A stretch of DNA of 53,772 nucleotides from NCBI GenBank assembly GCA_027214345.1, contig JAPWHR010000005.1, positions 1 to 53,772 of the forward strand, in the 5' to 3' direction. Shown here in pieces: positions 17,456-25,691 of this stretch. This DNA comes from Comamonadaceae bacterium G21597-S1. Its GTDB lineage: Bacteria; Pseudomonadota; Gammaproteobacteria; Burkholderiales; Burkholderiaceae_C. The first letter of the stretch is position 1, and each line of letters opens with the position of its first letter. A program made the translations under genes and the position numbers. The notes beneath the pieces were generated by a model. That model saw nothing but the letters and a program-made list of their open reading frames with translations. It was not told the DNA's origin and did no database searches.

Positions 17456-17926
17456 TCAGGCCCGAGGCCGACGCTTATACATCAGGGTGGCCTTCATCTC
17501 CTGCACCACCGTGCCGTGCTGGTTCACGCACTGGCGCTGGAAGCTGATCACGCCGCGGTCGGGTTTGCTGGACTCCTTCTTCTCCACCACGGTCTGCACC
17601 AGGCGAACCGTATCGCCGTGCTTGACGGGCGCGAGCATGCGCCAATTGTCGATGCCCAACAGGCTGATCAGCGTGCCGTCATTGACGCCGCTTGCGTACT
17701 GCAGACCACCCATGATTGCATAGACCAGAGGGCCGTGGGCGATGGGTTCGCCAAACGGCGTGGTCTTGCAATACTCGAAGTTGGTGTGCACCTCGTTGAA
17801 ATCGCCCGACAAGCAGGCGAAGTTCACGATGTCGGTCGATGTGATCGTACGCGCCGGAGTCACGATCTCCTGACCCACTTCGAAATCCTCGAAGTAGCGC
17901 CCGCGTGGCTTGATGTCGATGTTCAT
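17456..17926 (-). CDS. MaoC-family enoyl-CoA hydratase
   Basis: 156 aa single hot-dog protein. The hydratase-2 motif is visible as GDFNEVH with D42 and H47, followed by PIAHGPLVYAIMGGL. It would hydrate a trans-2-enoyl-CoA to the (R)-3-hydroxyacyl-CoA, matching the 3-hydroxy substrate an Ltp-type aldolase would cleave. ATG 17926 is preceded by GAGGGAAA; the longer frame to 17956 overlaps the thiolase end. It lies 13 bases after the thiolase stop. In steroid side-chain degradation a MaoC protein (ChsH1) works beside DUF35 and Ltp2 proteins, a parallel to this gene order. Confidence 0.88.
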   Translation of the reverse strand: MNIDIKPRGRYFEDFEVGQEIVTPARTITSTDIVNFACLSGDFNEVHTNFEYCKTTPFGEPIAHGPLVYAIMGGLQYASGVNDGTLISLLGIDNWRMLAPVKHGDTVRLVQTVVEKKESSKPDRGVISFQRQCVNQHGTVVQEMKATLMYKRRPRA

Positions 17927-17939
17927 TGGTTTTCCCTCG

Positions 17940-19115
17940 TTACTTGTCATTGGCAAAAATCATCGTGCAGTGTGACGACAGGATCCCGCCTTCGTTGTGC
18001 ACCAGCGCCACCTCGGCGCCCTGCACCTGACGCTCGCCCAGCCCGCCACGTAGCTGGCGCACGGCCTCCACGATCCCGAACAGTCCGCCCGCAGCGCCCG
18101 CATGCGCATGGGAGAGCATGCCGCCGTGCGTATTGACGGGTATGCTTGCGCCGATCTTCGTGTGCCCTTCCGCCCAGAGGGCGCCGCCCTCGCCGTGTTC
18201 GCACAGCCCGAGTTCCTCGGCCTCGATGATGGGGACGATGCTGAAGCAGTCGTACAACTCGGCGAAGTCCATATCCTTGGGTCCGAGTCCGGCCATCTCG
18301 TAGGCGATGCGTCCCGATTCGGTCGCGCCGAACTGGGTGAGGCTGGGCGCACACATCAGGTGCTCGTGCGTGTGGTATTCACCAATGCCCTGCAGGTACA
18401 CGGGCTTGCACTTCAGGTCGCGCGCGCGCTCGGCCGACGTCACGATGAAGGCGCCGCCGGCGTCGGAGATCAGGCAGCAGTCCAGCATGCCCAGCGGGTC
18501 GGCGATGGGCTTGGCCTGCAGTACGTCATGAAGGGTGATGGGCTTTTTCATGTGAGCGTTGGGATGCAGCAGCGCGTGTTCCCGCGTTGTCACCGCCACC
18601 TGGGCCATCTGCTCGCGCGTCGTTCCGTACTCGTGCATGTGGCGCTGCGCGATCATTGCGTAGAAGCCAGGGATCGACGTGCCATACGGCTGCTCGAAGT
18701 ACGGGTGGCCCACAGCCATGAGTGCAGCCACGGCGGCATCGCGCCCCAGGCCTGTCGCGCGGTTTTCACCTGCGCACACCAGCACCGTTTCCGCCTGACC
18801 CAAGGCAATTGCCTCGGCCGCGTGTTTGAGCATGATGGCCGGGCTCGCCCCCCCGCTGATCACCGAGGCGTTGAAACGCGGCTTCACGCCCAGGTATTCG
18901 CACATCACCGAACCGAGCATGAAATAGGGCTCGGTGAACGAATAGGCCGTGAGCACGCCATCGATGTCCGACACCTGGAGGCCCGAATCGTCCAGCGCAC
19001 GTTTGGCCGCCTGTGCGTTCAGGCCCAGTCCGGACATATGCGGTACGCGCCCAATGTCCGACTCACCCACGCCGACGATGGCGATCTTGTTCTTGAGGGA
19101 AGTGGGCTTTTTCAT
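17940..19115 (-). CDS. SCP-x/Ltp2-like thiolase-superfamily protein (pair A)
   Basis: 391 aa thiolase-fold protein of the nonspecific lipid-transfer/Ltp group. The nucleophile loop reads VISGGASPAIM with no cysteine, so classical thiolysis is unlikely. The family's LYDCFS tyrosine segment and the C-terminal VNTHGGMLSHAHAGAAGG loop are present. Ltp2 enzymes with this pattern are retro-aldolases that cleave tertiary 3-hydroxyacyl-CoAs and need a DUF35 partner; the preceding gene is DUF35 and overlaps by ATGA. GGGAGG precedes the ATG at 19115. Substrate unknown, probably a branched acyl-CoA. Confidence 0.88.
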   Translation of the reverse strand: MKKPTSLKNKIAIVGVGESDIGRVPHMSGLGLNAQAAKRALDDSGLQVSDIDGVLTAYSFTEPYFMLGSVMCEYLGVKPRFNASVISGGASPAIMLKHAAEAIALGQAETVLVCAGENRATGLGRDAAVAALMAVGHPYFEQPYGTSIPGFYAMIAQRHMHEYGTTREQMAQVAVTTREHALLHPNAHMKKPITLHDVLQAKPIADPLGMLDCCLISDAGGAFIVTSAERARDLKCKPVYLQGIGEYHTHEHLMCAPSLTQFGATESGRIAYEMAGLGPKDMDFAELYDCFSIVPIIEAEELGLCEHGEGGALWAEGHTKIGASIPVNTHGGMLSHAHAGAAGGLFGIVEAVRQLRGGLGERQVQGAEVALVHNEGGILSSHCTMIFANDK

Positions 19116-19531
19116 GCGGCCTCCCTGGCGATGCGCGTGAACTGCGGGACCATTGCCCCGCCTTCGCGTTCCTCGAATGTCACCTTCACCCGGTCACCGA
19201 TCTTCACCTCGAGCGCGTCGTCACCCAGTACGTTGGTCACCATGCGCGGCCCTTCGTCCAGGTCGATGAGCGCGACCACGTAGGGTGCGCGCGAACCGAA
19301 AGTCGCAAGCGGCACGCGACGGATGATCGTGTAGCTGTGCACAGTGCCCGTGCCGCTCGCATCCACCCACTCGAGCTGGTCCGACCAGCAAGTGGGGCAA
19401 AGGTGCCGCGGCATGAAGTGCAGTTCACCGCAAGCCTTGCACTTGCGGATGATCAGGCGGCGCTCGCGAGCTGCGGCCCAATAGGGCTGGGAGTCGCCAT
19501 TGGCGACGGGGGAGGGAAGTAGGGGTTCCAT
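19112..19531 (-). CDS. DUF35 OB-fold/zinc-ribbon partner of Ltp-like protein (pair A)
   Basis: 139 aa protein. A zinc ribbon CKACGELHFMPRHLCPTCW (two CxxC pairs) is followed by the OB-fold with GTVHSYTIIRR, APYVVALIDLDEGPRM and GDRVKVTFEE. DUF35 proteins form the obligate complex partner of Ltp2-type aldolases and bind acyl-CoA. The four-base ATGA overlap with the thiolase gene supports a stoichiometric complex. The 228 bases upstream (19532-19759) hold no gene. Confidence 0.9.
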   Translation of the reverse strand: MEPLLPSPVANGDSQPYWAAARERRLIIRKCKACGELHFMPRHLCPTCWSDQLEWVDASGTGTVHSYTIIRRVPLATFGSRAPYVVALIDLDEGPRMVTNVLGDDALEVKIGDRVKVTFEEREGGAMVPQFTRIAREAA

Positions 19532-19759
19532 GGAGGGTCCTGTTCAGTCAATGGGTTGGCACAGCTGGTGCAGCGGTAGGCAAATGTTCGCGGTGCGTTC
19601 GCTCCTTTACGGGCAAAGGTTCGTCGCAAGTCGCGCCAGGTTCAGGGTGTGGTCGGCTTTCCCGCAGGCGCCAGTAGTTTCGGCTCACCAGGGGCGGGGG
19701 TTCCGACGCGCCATGCGCGGCGCGGACCAACTGAAGGCATTTACGCAACAGGGCCATCG

Positions 19760-20692
19760 CTAAAGTACCGCGGTAAGCTCAGGCACGGCGGCGAACAGGT
19801 CCGCTTCCAGGCCATAGTCGGCCACCGAGAAGATTGGCGCTTCCGCATCCTTGTTGATGGCAACGATCACTTTGGAATCCTTCATGCCCGCAAGATGCTG
19901 GATGGCGCCGCTGATGCCGCACGCGATGTACAACTGCGGCGCGACGATCTTGCCGGTCTGCCCCACCTGGAGGTCGTTGGCCGCATAGCCCGCATCCACG
20001 GCCGCACGGCTGGCGCCGATGGCCGCGCCGAGCTTGTCCGCGAGCGGGGTAAGGATCTCGCCGAACTTTTCGCTCGACCCCATGGCCCGCCCGCCGGCCA
20101 CCACGATCTTGGCCACCGTCAGTTCCGGTCGGTCTGACTTCACGATCTCCTGGCTGACGAATCGGCTCTGGCGGTTGTCCGCAGCGGCGGGCACGTCCTG
20201 CACCGCCGCGGTTCCGCCTGTCACCGGTGCTGCGTCGAATGCCGTCGTTCGGACCGTCAGCACCTTGACCGGCTCCCGGCACAGCACGGTCGCAACAGCA
20301 TTCCCCGCATAGATCGGACGCTCGAACGTGTCCGGCGCGATAATGGCGATCACCTCGGAGACCGGCGCAACGTCGAGTCTCGCCGCCACCCGCGGGGCGA
20401 TGTTCTTGCCCGAGGCGGTGGCAGCGAAGACAATATGCGTATAGTCTTTCGCCAACGCGACAACCTGTGCCGCAATGTTCTCCGCGAGGCCATGTTCGAA
20501 ATGCGCGGCGTCAGCCTTCAGCACTTTGCCCACGCCGGCGATTCGGGCGGCCGCTTCAGCGGCTTTGGATGCGCCGCTTCCGGCGACGAGCATGTGGACT
20601 TCCGCGTCGCACAGCGTTGCCGCGCTGACGGCATGGAGTGTCGCGTTCCTCAGGGTGACGTTATCGTGTTCGGCAATGACAAGTACGGCCAT
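19760..20692 (-). CDS. etfA: electron transfer flavoprotein subunit alpha
   Basis: 310 aa ETF alpha. The C-terminal FAD domain is clear: [41 protein letters not shown] and [21 protein letters not shown]. The heterodimer accepts electrons from acyl-CoA dehydrogenases and passes them to ETF-quinone oxidoreductase. The start at 20692 shares one base with the etfB stop (TGATG); an upstream TTG in frame is not needed. A dedicated ETF in this operon suits the several acyl-CoA dehydrogenases in the window. Confidence 0.95.
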   Translation of the reverse strand: MAVLVIAEHDNVTLRNATLHAVSAATLCDAEVHMLVAGSGASKAAEAAARIAGVGKVLKADAAHFEHGLAENIAAQVVALAKDYTHIVFAATASGKNIAPRVAARLDVAPVSEVIAIIAPDTFERPIYAGNAVATVLCREPVKVLTVRTTAFDAAPVTGGTAAVQDVPAAADNRQSRFVSQEIVKSDRPELTVAKIVVAGGRAMGSSEKFGEILTPLADKLGAAIGASRAAVDAGYAANDLQVGQTGKIVAPQLYIACGISGAIQHLAGMKDSKVIVAINKDAEAPIFSVADYGLEADLFAAVPELTAVL

Positions 20693-21441
20693 CAAATCAC
20701 CTTCGCTTCATCCTTCAACTTCTGCACAAGAGTCGCGACGTCCGGCACCTTGATGCCGGCACTGCGCTTGAGCGGCTCGACGACCTTCAAGGTCTTCAGG
20801 CGTGGCTTGACGTCAACGTTCAGATCCTCAGGCTTGATGACGTCCAGTTGCTTCTTCTTCGCCTTCATGATGTTGGGCAGCGTCACGTAGCGCGGCTCGT
20901 TCAGGCGCAGGTCGGTGGTGATGACGGCCGGAATCGAGATACAAATTGTCTCCAGCCCGCCATCGACTTCGCGCGTGATGTTCGCTCTGCCGTCGGCCAC
21001 TTCGACTTTCGAAGCGAACGTGGCCTGCGGCAGGTCGGCCAGGGCTGCCAGCATCTGGCCGGTCTGGCTGGCGTCGTCATCGATCGCCTGCTTGCCCAGG
21101 ATCACCAGGCCGGGCTGCTCTTTGTCGACCAGGGCCTTGAGCAGCTTGGCAACTGCGAACGGCTGCAGCTCTTGATCCGTTTGCACAAGGATGCCGCGGT
21201 CGGCGCCGATAGCCATCGCGGTACGCAGCGTTTCCTGGCACTGCGTCACGCCGCAAGACACGGCGATCACCTCCGTCGCCACGCCTCTCTCCTTCAGCCG
21301 CACCGCCTCTTCGACCGCGATCTCGTCGAAGGGGTTCATGCTCATCTTCACGTTCGCGATTTCGACACCCGTGTTGTCCGATTTGACCCGGATCTTGACG
21401 TTGTAGTCCACCACCCGCTTGACTGCGACGAGTATCTTCAT
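20692..21441 (-). CDS. etfB: electron transfer flavoprotein subunit beta
   Basis: 249 aa ETF beta. It shows [20 protein letters not shown] at the N-terminus, [19 protein letters not shown], the nucleotide-binding [24 protein letters not shown] and [26 protein letters not shown]. This last segment contains the recognition loop that docks on acyl-CoA dehydrogenases. Overlaps both neighbours (ATGA upstream, TGATG downstream), so it is co-translated with the 3HCDH-like gene and etfA. Confidence 0.95.
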   Translation of the reverse strand: MKILVAVKRVVDYNVKIRVKSDNTGVEIANVKMSMNPFDEIAVEEAVRLKERGVATEVIAVSCGVTQCQETLRTAMAIGADRGILVQTDQELQPFAVAKLLKALVDKEQPGLVILGKQAIDDDASQTGQMLAALADLPQATFASKVEVADGRANITREVDGGLETICISIPAVITTDLRLNEPRYVTLPNIMKAKKKQLDVIKPEDLNVDVKPRLKTLKVVEPLKRSAGIKVPDVATLVQKLKDEAKVI

Positions 21442-22091
21442 ACCGAGGCCTCCCTTGCCTTGGCGACTTGCGCGCGGCGCGCAGGCGCATACGCTTCCTG
21501 GCCCAGCGCCCTGTAGAGCGCGAGCGTGACGTCATGGTGTTCCGCAAGACCGGTGCGTTCGAGCAGCGAAATTGGCCCTTCCGGATACCCCAGACCCAGG
21601 CACAGTGTCTTGTCCATGTCCTGCGCACTTGCGAGCTGCTCGTCGAGGCGGCGCAGCGCGGCATTCAGGTAGGGCCGGATCAGCCGGTCGACGATTCGGC
21701 CCGGGAAGTCGCCACACACCGCAACTTTGAGCCCGACCGCTTCGAAAGCCGCGCGCGCCGCCGCGATCGCGGAGTCGCGCGTCGTGGGCTGGCGCACCAG
21801 TTCCACCAGCGGGCCCGGGTCAGCGCTGCCGAGCCGGAAGCGCGCGAAACCCACCACATTCGATCCTTCCTGTCCCTTTTGCTCTCCGGTATGCACGCCC
21901 AGACACTCCTGGCCCAGTTCGATGGCGACAAACGGGCATGCCCCTAGCTCATCGGCCCTGCGGAAGGCCGCTGCGGCGTCCCTGCCGACGAAGACGCGCG
22001 ATGCGCCGTTGGCATCCGCTTTCTCGCTGAAGGCGTGCGGCGCCGGGAACGAGCGGCTGTCGCCGGCTTGAATAATCCGATAGGTGTTCAT
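21438..22091 (-). CDS. stand-alone 3-hydroxyacyl-CoA dehydrogenase C-terminal domain protein
   Basis: 217 aa. The last 120 residues are a clear 3HCDH C-terminal domain ([40 protein letters not shown]). The first 90 residues resemble the linker part of large PaaH-type proteins ([28 protein letters not shown]). There is no Rossmann NAD motif, so it cannot be a complete dehydrogenase. It starts 4 bases after the stop of a complete 291-aa 3HCDH, as if a PaaH-like enzyme had been split into two polypeptides. GGAGCC precedes ATG 22091; a start at 22106 is less likely. It may dimerise with the upstream enzyme. Confidence 0.8.
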   Translation of the reverse strand: MNTYRIIQAGDSRSFPAPHAFSEKADANGASRVFVGRDAAAAFRRADELGACPFVAIELGQECLGVHTGEQKGQEGSNVVGFARFRLGSADPGPLVELVRQPTTRDSAIAAARAAFEAVGLKVAVCGDFPGRIVDRLIRPYLNAALRRLDEQLASAQDMDKTLCLGLGYPEGPISLLERTGLAEHHDVTLALYRALGQEAYAPARRAQVAKAREASV

Positions 22092-22095
22092 CGCA

Positions 22096-22971
22096 TCAGG
22101 CTCCATACATCTTGCTGTCCGTGTACTTGTGGAAGCCGCGCCCGGCCTTCCTCCCGAGCCAGCCGGCTGCGATCATTCGCCTGACCAGCGGCGGACATGC
22201 TGCCCGCGGCTCGTTCGTGATGCCGTGCATCGCTTCGCACAGCAGCTTCTGCGTGTCCATGCCAATGAGGTCGAGCAGTTCCATCGGGCCCATGGCATAA
22301 CCCATGGCCGTCTTGATCGCCAGGTCGATATCGGCCGGCTCCGCGACCCCTTGCTCCACCAGTCGGATGGCATCGTTGTTGAAAGGGATGAGGAAATAGT
22401 TCAGCACGAAACCCGGGGTGTCCTGGGTGCGCACCGGCTTCTGGCCGAGCGCTTCGCACACGGCCCAGGCCAGGGAAAAGGTGTCCTCGCTCGTGACCAG
22501 GCCGGGCGACACCTCGACAAGCTTCATCAGCTGCGCCGGAAGGCAGAAGTGCATGCCCACGAAGCGATCCGGGCGGCCCGATCCGCCGGCAATTTCCGTG
22601 ATACTGATCGTGGACGTGTTGCTGGCGAAAATGGCCTCTGGCCGGCAGATTGCATTCAACTTACCGAACAGGTCATGCTTGACCGGCAGGCTCTCGAACA
22701 CCGCTTCGATCACGAGGTCGCAGTCGGCGAGGTCTTCCAGGCGGGTGGTGCCGTGCCACTGCCCCATGATCTCTGGCAGTTTTTCGATGGCCAGTTTTCC
22801 GCGCTCCACGCTCTTGCGCAGAAACCCCTCCGTCTGGGAACGTGCGCTGTCCAGCGCGTCCTGCCGCAAGTCGAAGACGCGTGTGCGCAAGCCCGCGCGC
22901 GCGCAGACAATGGCGATGCCGGCACCCATGGTGCCTGCGCCAGCCACACCGATAGTCTTGATCTCTTTCAT
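22096..22971 (-). CDS. 3-hydroxyacyl-CoA dehydrogenase
   Basis: 291 aa, the length of Hbd/PaaH-core enzymes. NAD-binding GAGTMG is at 11-16, and the catalytic pair is H141 (MHFCLP, where MHFFNP is usual) and E153 (KLVEV). The 3HCDH domain follows (GFVLNYFLIPFNNDAIRLVEQGVAEPADIDLAIKTAMGYAMGPMELLDLIG). It oxidises (S)-3-hydroxyacyl-CoA to 3-ketoacyl-CoA, and would serve beta-oxidation of the ring-opened chain. AAGGAG precedes ATG 22971; a longer frame to 23136 overlaps the next gene and is rejected. Confidence 0.92.
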   Translation of the reverse strand: MKEIKTIGVAGAGTMGAGIAIVCARAGLRTRVFDLRQDALDSARSQTEGFLRKSVERGKLAIEKLPEIMGQWHGTTRLEDLADCDLVIEAVFESLPVKHDLFGKLNAICRPEAIFASNTSTISITEIAGGSGRPDRFVGMHFCLPAQLMKLVEVSPGLVTSEDTFSLAWAVCEALGQKPVRTQDTPGFVLNYFLIPFNNDAIRLVEQGVAEPADIDLAIKTAMGYAMGPMELLDLIGMDTQKLLCEAMHGITNEPRAACPPLVRRMIAAGWLGRKAGRGFHKYTDSKMYGA

Positions 22972-22990
22972 GTTGCTCCTTCTAGCCGAT

Positions 22991-24160
22991 TCAGCGCCGC
23001 AGAAAGCTGCGCCCGATGAGCTGGCGATGGACCTGATTGGTCCCTTCCCAGATCTGCGTGATCTTGGCGTCACGCATGAGGCGCTCGACGCGAAAGTCTT
23101 TGCAGTAACCATAGCCGCCGAGCAGTTGCACGGCATCCGTCGTGACGCGCATCGCCAGGTCGGTGGCGCGCAGCTTCAGCAGTGACGCCTCGATGCCAAA
23201 ATCATCGGCACCAGCATCGACCCAGCTTGCCACCTGCCACAACCAGCTCTCCACCAGTGCGAGTTCCGATGCCAGATCGGCCACCATGAACTGAATGCCC
23301 TGGAATTCCAGGATCTTGCGCCCCGATTGCTTGCGTTCATTGATGTAGGCGATCGAATCCTCGAACGCGCCGCGCGCAATTCCGAGCGCATGAGCCGCGA
23401 CGCTCGGGCGCGACTTGTTCAGCGACGCGAACAGGATCTTCAGGCCGTCTCCGGGATTGCCCAGCAGGTTGGCGCGCGGCACGCGGCAACCATCGAAGGC
23501 GAGCGTCGCGGTACTCGAGGCGCGCGTTCCCATCTTGTCCTCCAGGCGCACCACCGAGAGGCCGGGAGTCCCCTTCTCCAGGACCAGAACCGAGATGCTC
23601 TCCTTTGCGCCCGCGATGCCTTCCCACTTGCCAAACAGGAGGTACAGGTCTGCCACGTCGCCGTTGGTGATGAAGGTCTTGCCGCCGTTGATGACGATCT
23701 CGTCACCTGCCTCGCGGAACGACGTGCGCATGCCCGTCGCGTCCGAGCCCGCACCGGGTTCGGTGATCGCGAGCGCGCCAAGGCCGCCTTCGGCGATCCG
23801 CGGCAGCAGGCGCAGCTTCTGCTCCTCGGTACCCCAGTCGATCAGGGGCTTCATCCCGTGGTAGTTGGTGGCCCAGATGATCCCGGTGGCGGCGCATGCC
23901 TGGCTGATCTCCCTCGCACAGGCGAGATAAGCGGTGTAGGACATCGGCGCGCCGCCGTAGGGTTCCGGCACGAACATCGCGTTGAGGCCCAGCGCATTGA
24001 TGGCCTTCACGTTTTCCCAGGGGAATTCGGCCGTGCGGTCGACGTGCTCCGCCCGCGGCGCGATGCGTTCGCGCGCCATCTGACGCACGCTGTGCAGCAG
24101 CATGCGTTCCTCGTCGTTGAGGGTGATGCGCGAGTCGAGTGTTTCAAGAATATTCATCAT
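22991..24160 (-). CDS. acyl-CoA dehydrogenase (AliB-like candidate)
   Basis: 389 aa FAD-dependent acyl-CoA dehydrogenase of the short-chain type. Visible motifs: ALAITEPGAGSDATGM (substrate/FAD loop), GGKTFITNGDVADLY, QLLGGYGYCKDFRVERLMRDAKI, and the catalytic base E372 in IWEGTNQ. It would introduce the first double bond, electrons going to EtfBA of the same operon. Between an SDR and a 3HCDH gene; by analogy with ali/bad loci it could convert a cyclohexanecarboxyl-CoA to the 1-ene. ATG 24160 or 24157 may serve as start. Confidence 0.9.
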   Translation of the reverse strand: MMNILETLDSRITLNDEERMLLHSVRQMARERIAPRAEHVDRTAEFPWENVKAINALGLNAMFVPEPYGGAPMSYTAYLACAREISQACAATGIIWATNYHGMKPLIDWGTEEQKLRLLPRIAEGGLGALAITEPGAGSDATGMRTSFREAGDEIVINGGKTFITNGDVADLYLLFGKWEGIAGAKESISVLVLEKGTPGLSVVRLEDKMGTRASSTATLAFDGCRVPRANLLGNPGDGLKILFASLNKSRPSVAAHALGIARGAFEDSIAYINERKQSGRKILEFQGIQFMVADLASELALVESWLWQVASWVDAGADDFGIEASLLKLRATDLAMRVTTDAVQLLGGYGYCKDFRVERLMRDAKITQIWEGTNQVHRQLIGRSFLRR

Positions 24161-24166
24161 GGCCCA

Positions 24167-24934
24167 TCAGTGCGCGATGCCTTGCCCGCCGTCGATATAG
24201 ATCGTCTCGCCACTCAGGAACCCGCCGGCGGGCCCGAAAATGGAGGCCACCAGTGCGCCCACATCGGCAGCGGTTCCCGGCTCTTTGCCGGGAATGCGCT
24301 TATCGAGGTAGGCGCGCAAGGGACCACCGGGGGCCATGGCATCGGCGTTGAGATCAGTCACGATGTAGCCAGGAGCGACGTCGATGACGCGAATACCCTT
24401 GCTCGCCCATTCGACAGCGAGGACGCGCGTGATCGCGCCGACCGCCGCCTTGCTGGCGCAATAGGCAAGGTTGCGCTTGACGCCAAGCTTGTCGAAGAAG
24501 GAGCCGATGTTGACGATCGAGCCACCGCCCGCCGCCACCAGATGCGGATAGGCGCACTGGCATGCCGCAATCACCGACGTAGCGTTGGTGTCCATCACCT
24601 CGTGCCAGTGTTCAAGCGGAAAATCCGCAGAGGCGCCGTCTATATGCACCCCGGCGTTGTTCACGAGGCCCTTGATGCGCCAGCCGTCGGCCTTCAAGGT
24701 ATTGAAGACCGCGGCGAGCGCCTGCGGTTGAGTCACGTCCGCCGTCATGGGAAGCCATCGCGCCGCGATTTCTGCAGGCGCCTCGGCACAGGCAGGCTTG
24801 GCGCCCGAGCGCGACAGGCACGCGACGTGCCGGCCCTCCTGGGCCAGTGCCAGCGCAATGGCCGCGCCGATGCCGCGGCTTGCGCCGGTGACCACGATGC
24901 ACTCGCGGCCGGCAGGTGTTGCTTGATCACTCAT
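24167..24934 (-). CDS. SDR oxidoreductase (possible 2-hydroxycyclohexanecarboxyl-CoA dehydrogenase)
   Basis: 255 aa classical SDR. TGASRGIG, LVNNAGV, a serine in VNIGSFF and the catalytic YCASK motif are intact. The C-terminus is SGETIYIDGGQGIAH. It overlaps the upstream hydratase by 8 bases and is followed by the acyl-CoA dehydrogenase. Its length equals BadH, the SDR that oxidises 2-hydroxycyclohexanecarboxyl-CoA; I infer that role only from neighbours (hydratase, BadI-like hydrolase, ligase). A generic FabG-like 3-ketoacyl reductase cannot be excluded. Confidence 0.87.
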   Translation of the reverse strand: MSDQATPAGRECIVVTGASRGIGAAIALALAQEGRHVACLSRSGAKPACAEAPAEIAARWLPMTADVTQPQALAAVFNTLKADGWRIKGLVNNAGVHIDGASADFPLEHWHEVMDTNATSVIAACQCAYPHLVAAGGGSIVNIGSFFDKLGVKRNLAYCASKAAVGAITRVLAVEWASKGIRVIDVAPGYIVTDLNADAMAPGGPLRAYLDKRIPGKEPGTAADVGALVASIFGPAGGFLSGETIYIDGGQGIAH

Positions 24935-25691
24935 CGCGGAACTCCGCCTTTCTTTTTTCCATGAAGGCCTGCATGCCTTCCTCTGCGTCCCGGGTGCGGT
25001 AAGCCAGCGTCGACAAATCCGCCTCGACGCGCAGGCCCTCGTGCAGCGGCACGTCCAGTGCGCGCTGGATCGCCTCGCGCGCGAACTGCAGCGCGCGCAG
25101 TCCGTGGCCTGTGAACTCGCGCGCATACGCCTTCGCTGCCTCCAGGCCGGGCGCCTGGACGAGCCGGTTCACCAGGCCCATTGCCAGAGCTTCCTCGGCA
25201 GCTACCGTGCGTCCGGTCATGACCATTTCGAGCGCACGTCCGACGCCGACCAGCCGCGGGAGACGCTGCGTGCCGCCATACCCGGGGATCAGCCCCAGCT
25301 TGACTTCGGGCAATCCGAACTTCGCGTTGGGCAGCGCCAGCCGCAACGTGCAGGCAAGCGCGAGTTCGCAGCCCCCGCCGAATGCGTAACCGTTGACCAG
25401 CGCGATCGAGGGGATGGACAGCCGATCCAGCTTTGCGAAAACGGCCTGCCCGAGTTCTGCGCCTTGGCGCTGTGCGGCCAGGCTGCGGTTCTGAAGTTCC
25501 TTGATGTCGGCACCCGCGCAGAAGGCCTTCTCGCCCTCTCCCGTGATGATCAATGCGCGCGCGCGCGAGGCGCCGGCAACGTCGATGTACTTGCCGATCT
25601 CGCCGATCAGCTCGAAGCTCAGCGCATTGAGGGCTGCCGGCCGCCGCAGCGTGAGGACGGCAAATTCGTCTTCGTGGGTCAACTCGATCAT
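24927..25691 (-). CDS. enoyl-CoA hydratase (canonical catalytic glutamates)
   Basis: 254 aa crotonase with both catalytic glutamates: E109 (GGGCEL) and E129 (GLPEVKLG). Oxyanion hole FCAGADIKE, and GLIPGYGGTQRLPRLVG. Of the five crotonases in the window it is the only one with the complete hydratase active site, so it is the best candidate for hydrating an enoyl-CoA such as cyclohex-1-ene-1-carboxyl-CoA (BadK role). It overlaps the ligase gene by ATGA and the SDR gene by 8 bases. Confidence 0.92.
   Translation of the reverse strand: MIELTHEDEFAVLTLRRPAALNALSFELIGEIGKYIDVAGASRARALIITGEGEKAFCAGADIKELQNRSLAAQRQGAELGQAVFAKLDRLSIPSIALVNGYAFGGGCELALACTLRLALPNAKFGLPEVKLGLIPGYGGTQRLPRLVGVGRALEMVMTGRTVAAEEALAMGLVNRLVQAPGLEAAKAYAREFTGHGLRALQFAREAIQRALDVPLHEGLRVEADLSTLAYRTRDAEEGMQAFMEKRKAEFRDE

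Noticed and set aside
19557-19572. Plus-strand TGGCACAGCTGGTGCA with -24/-12 spacing
   Set aside because: It points toward genes encoded on the opposite strand and has GTGC instead of TTGC.
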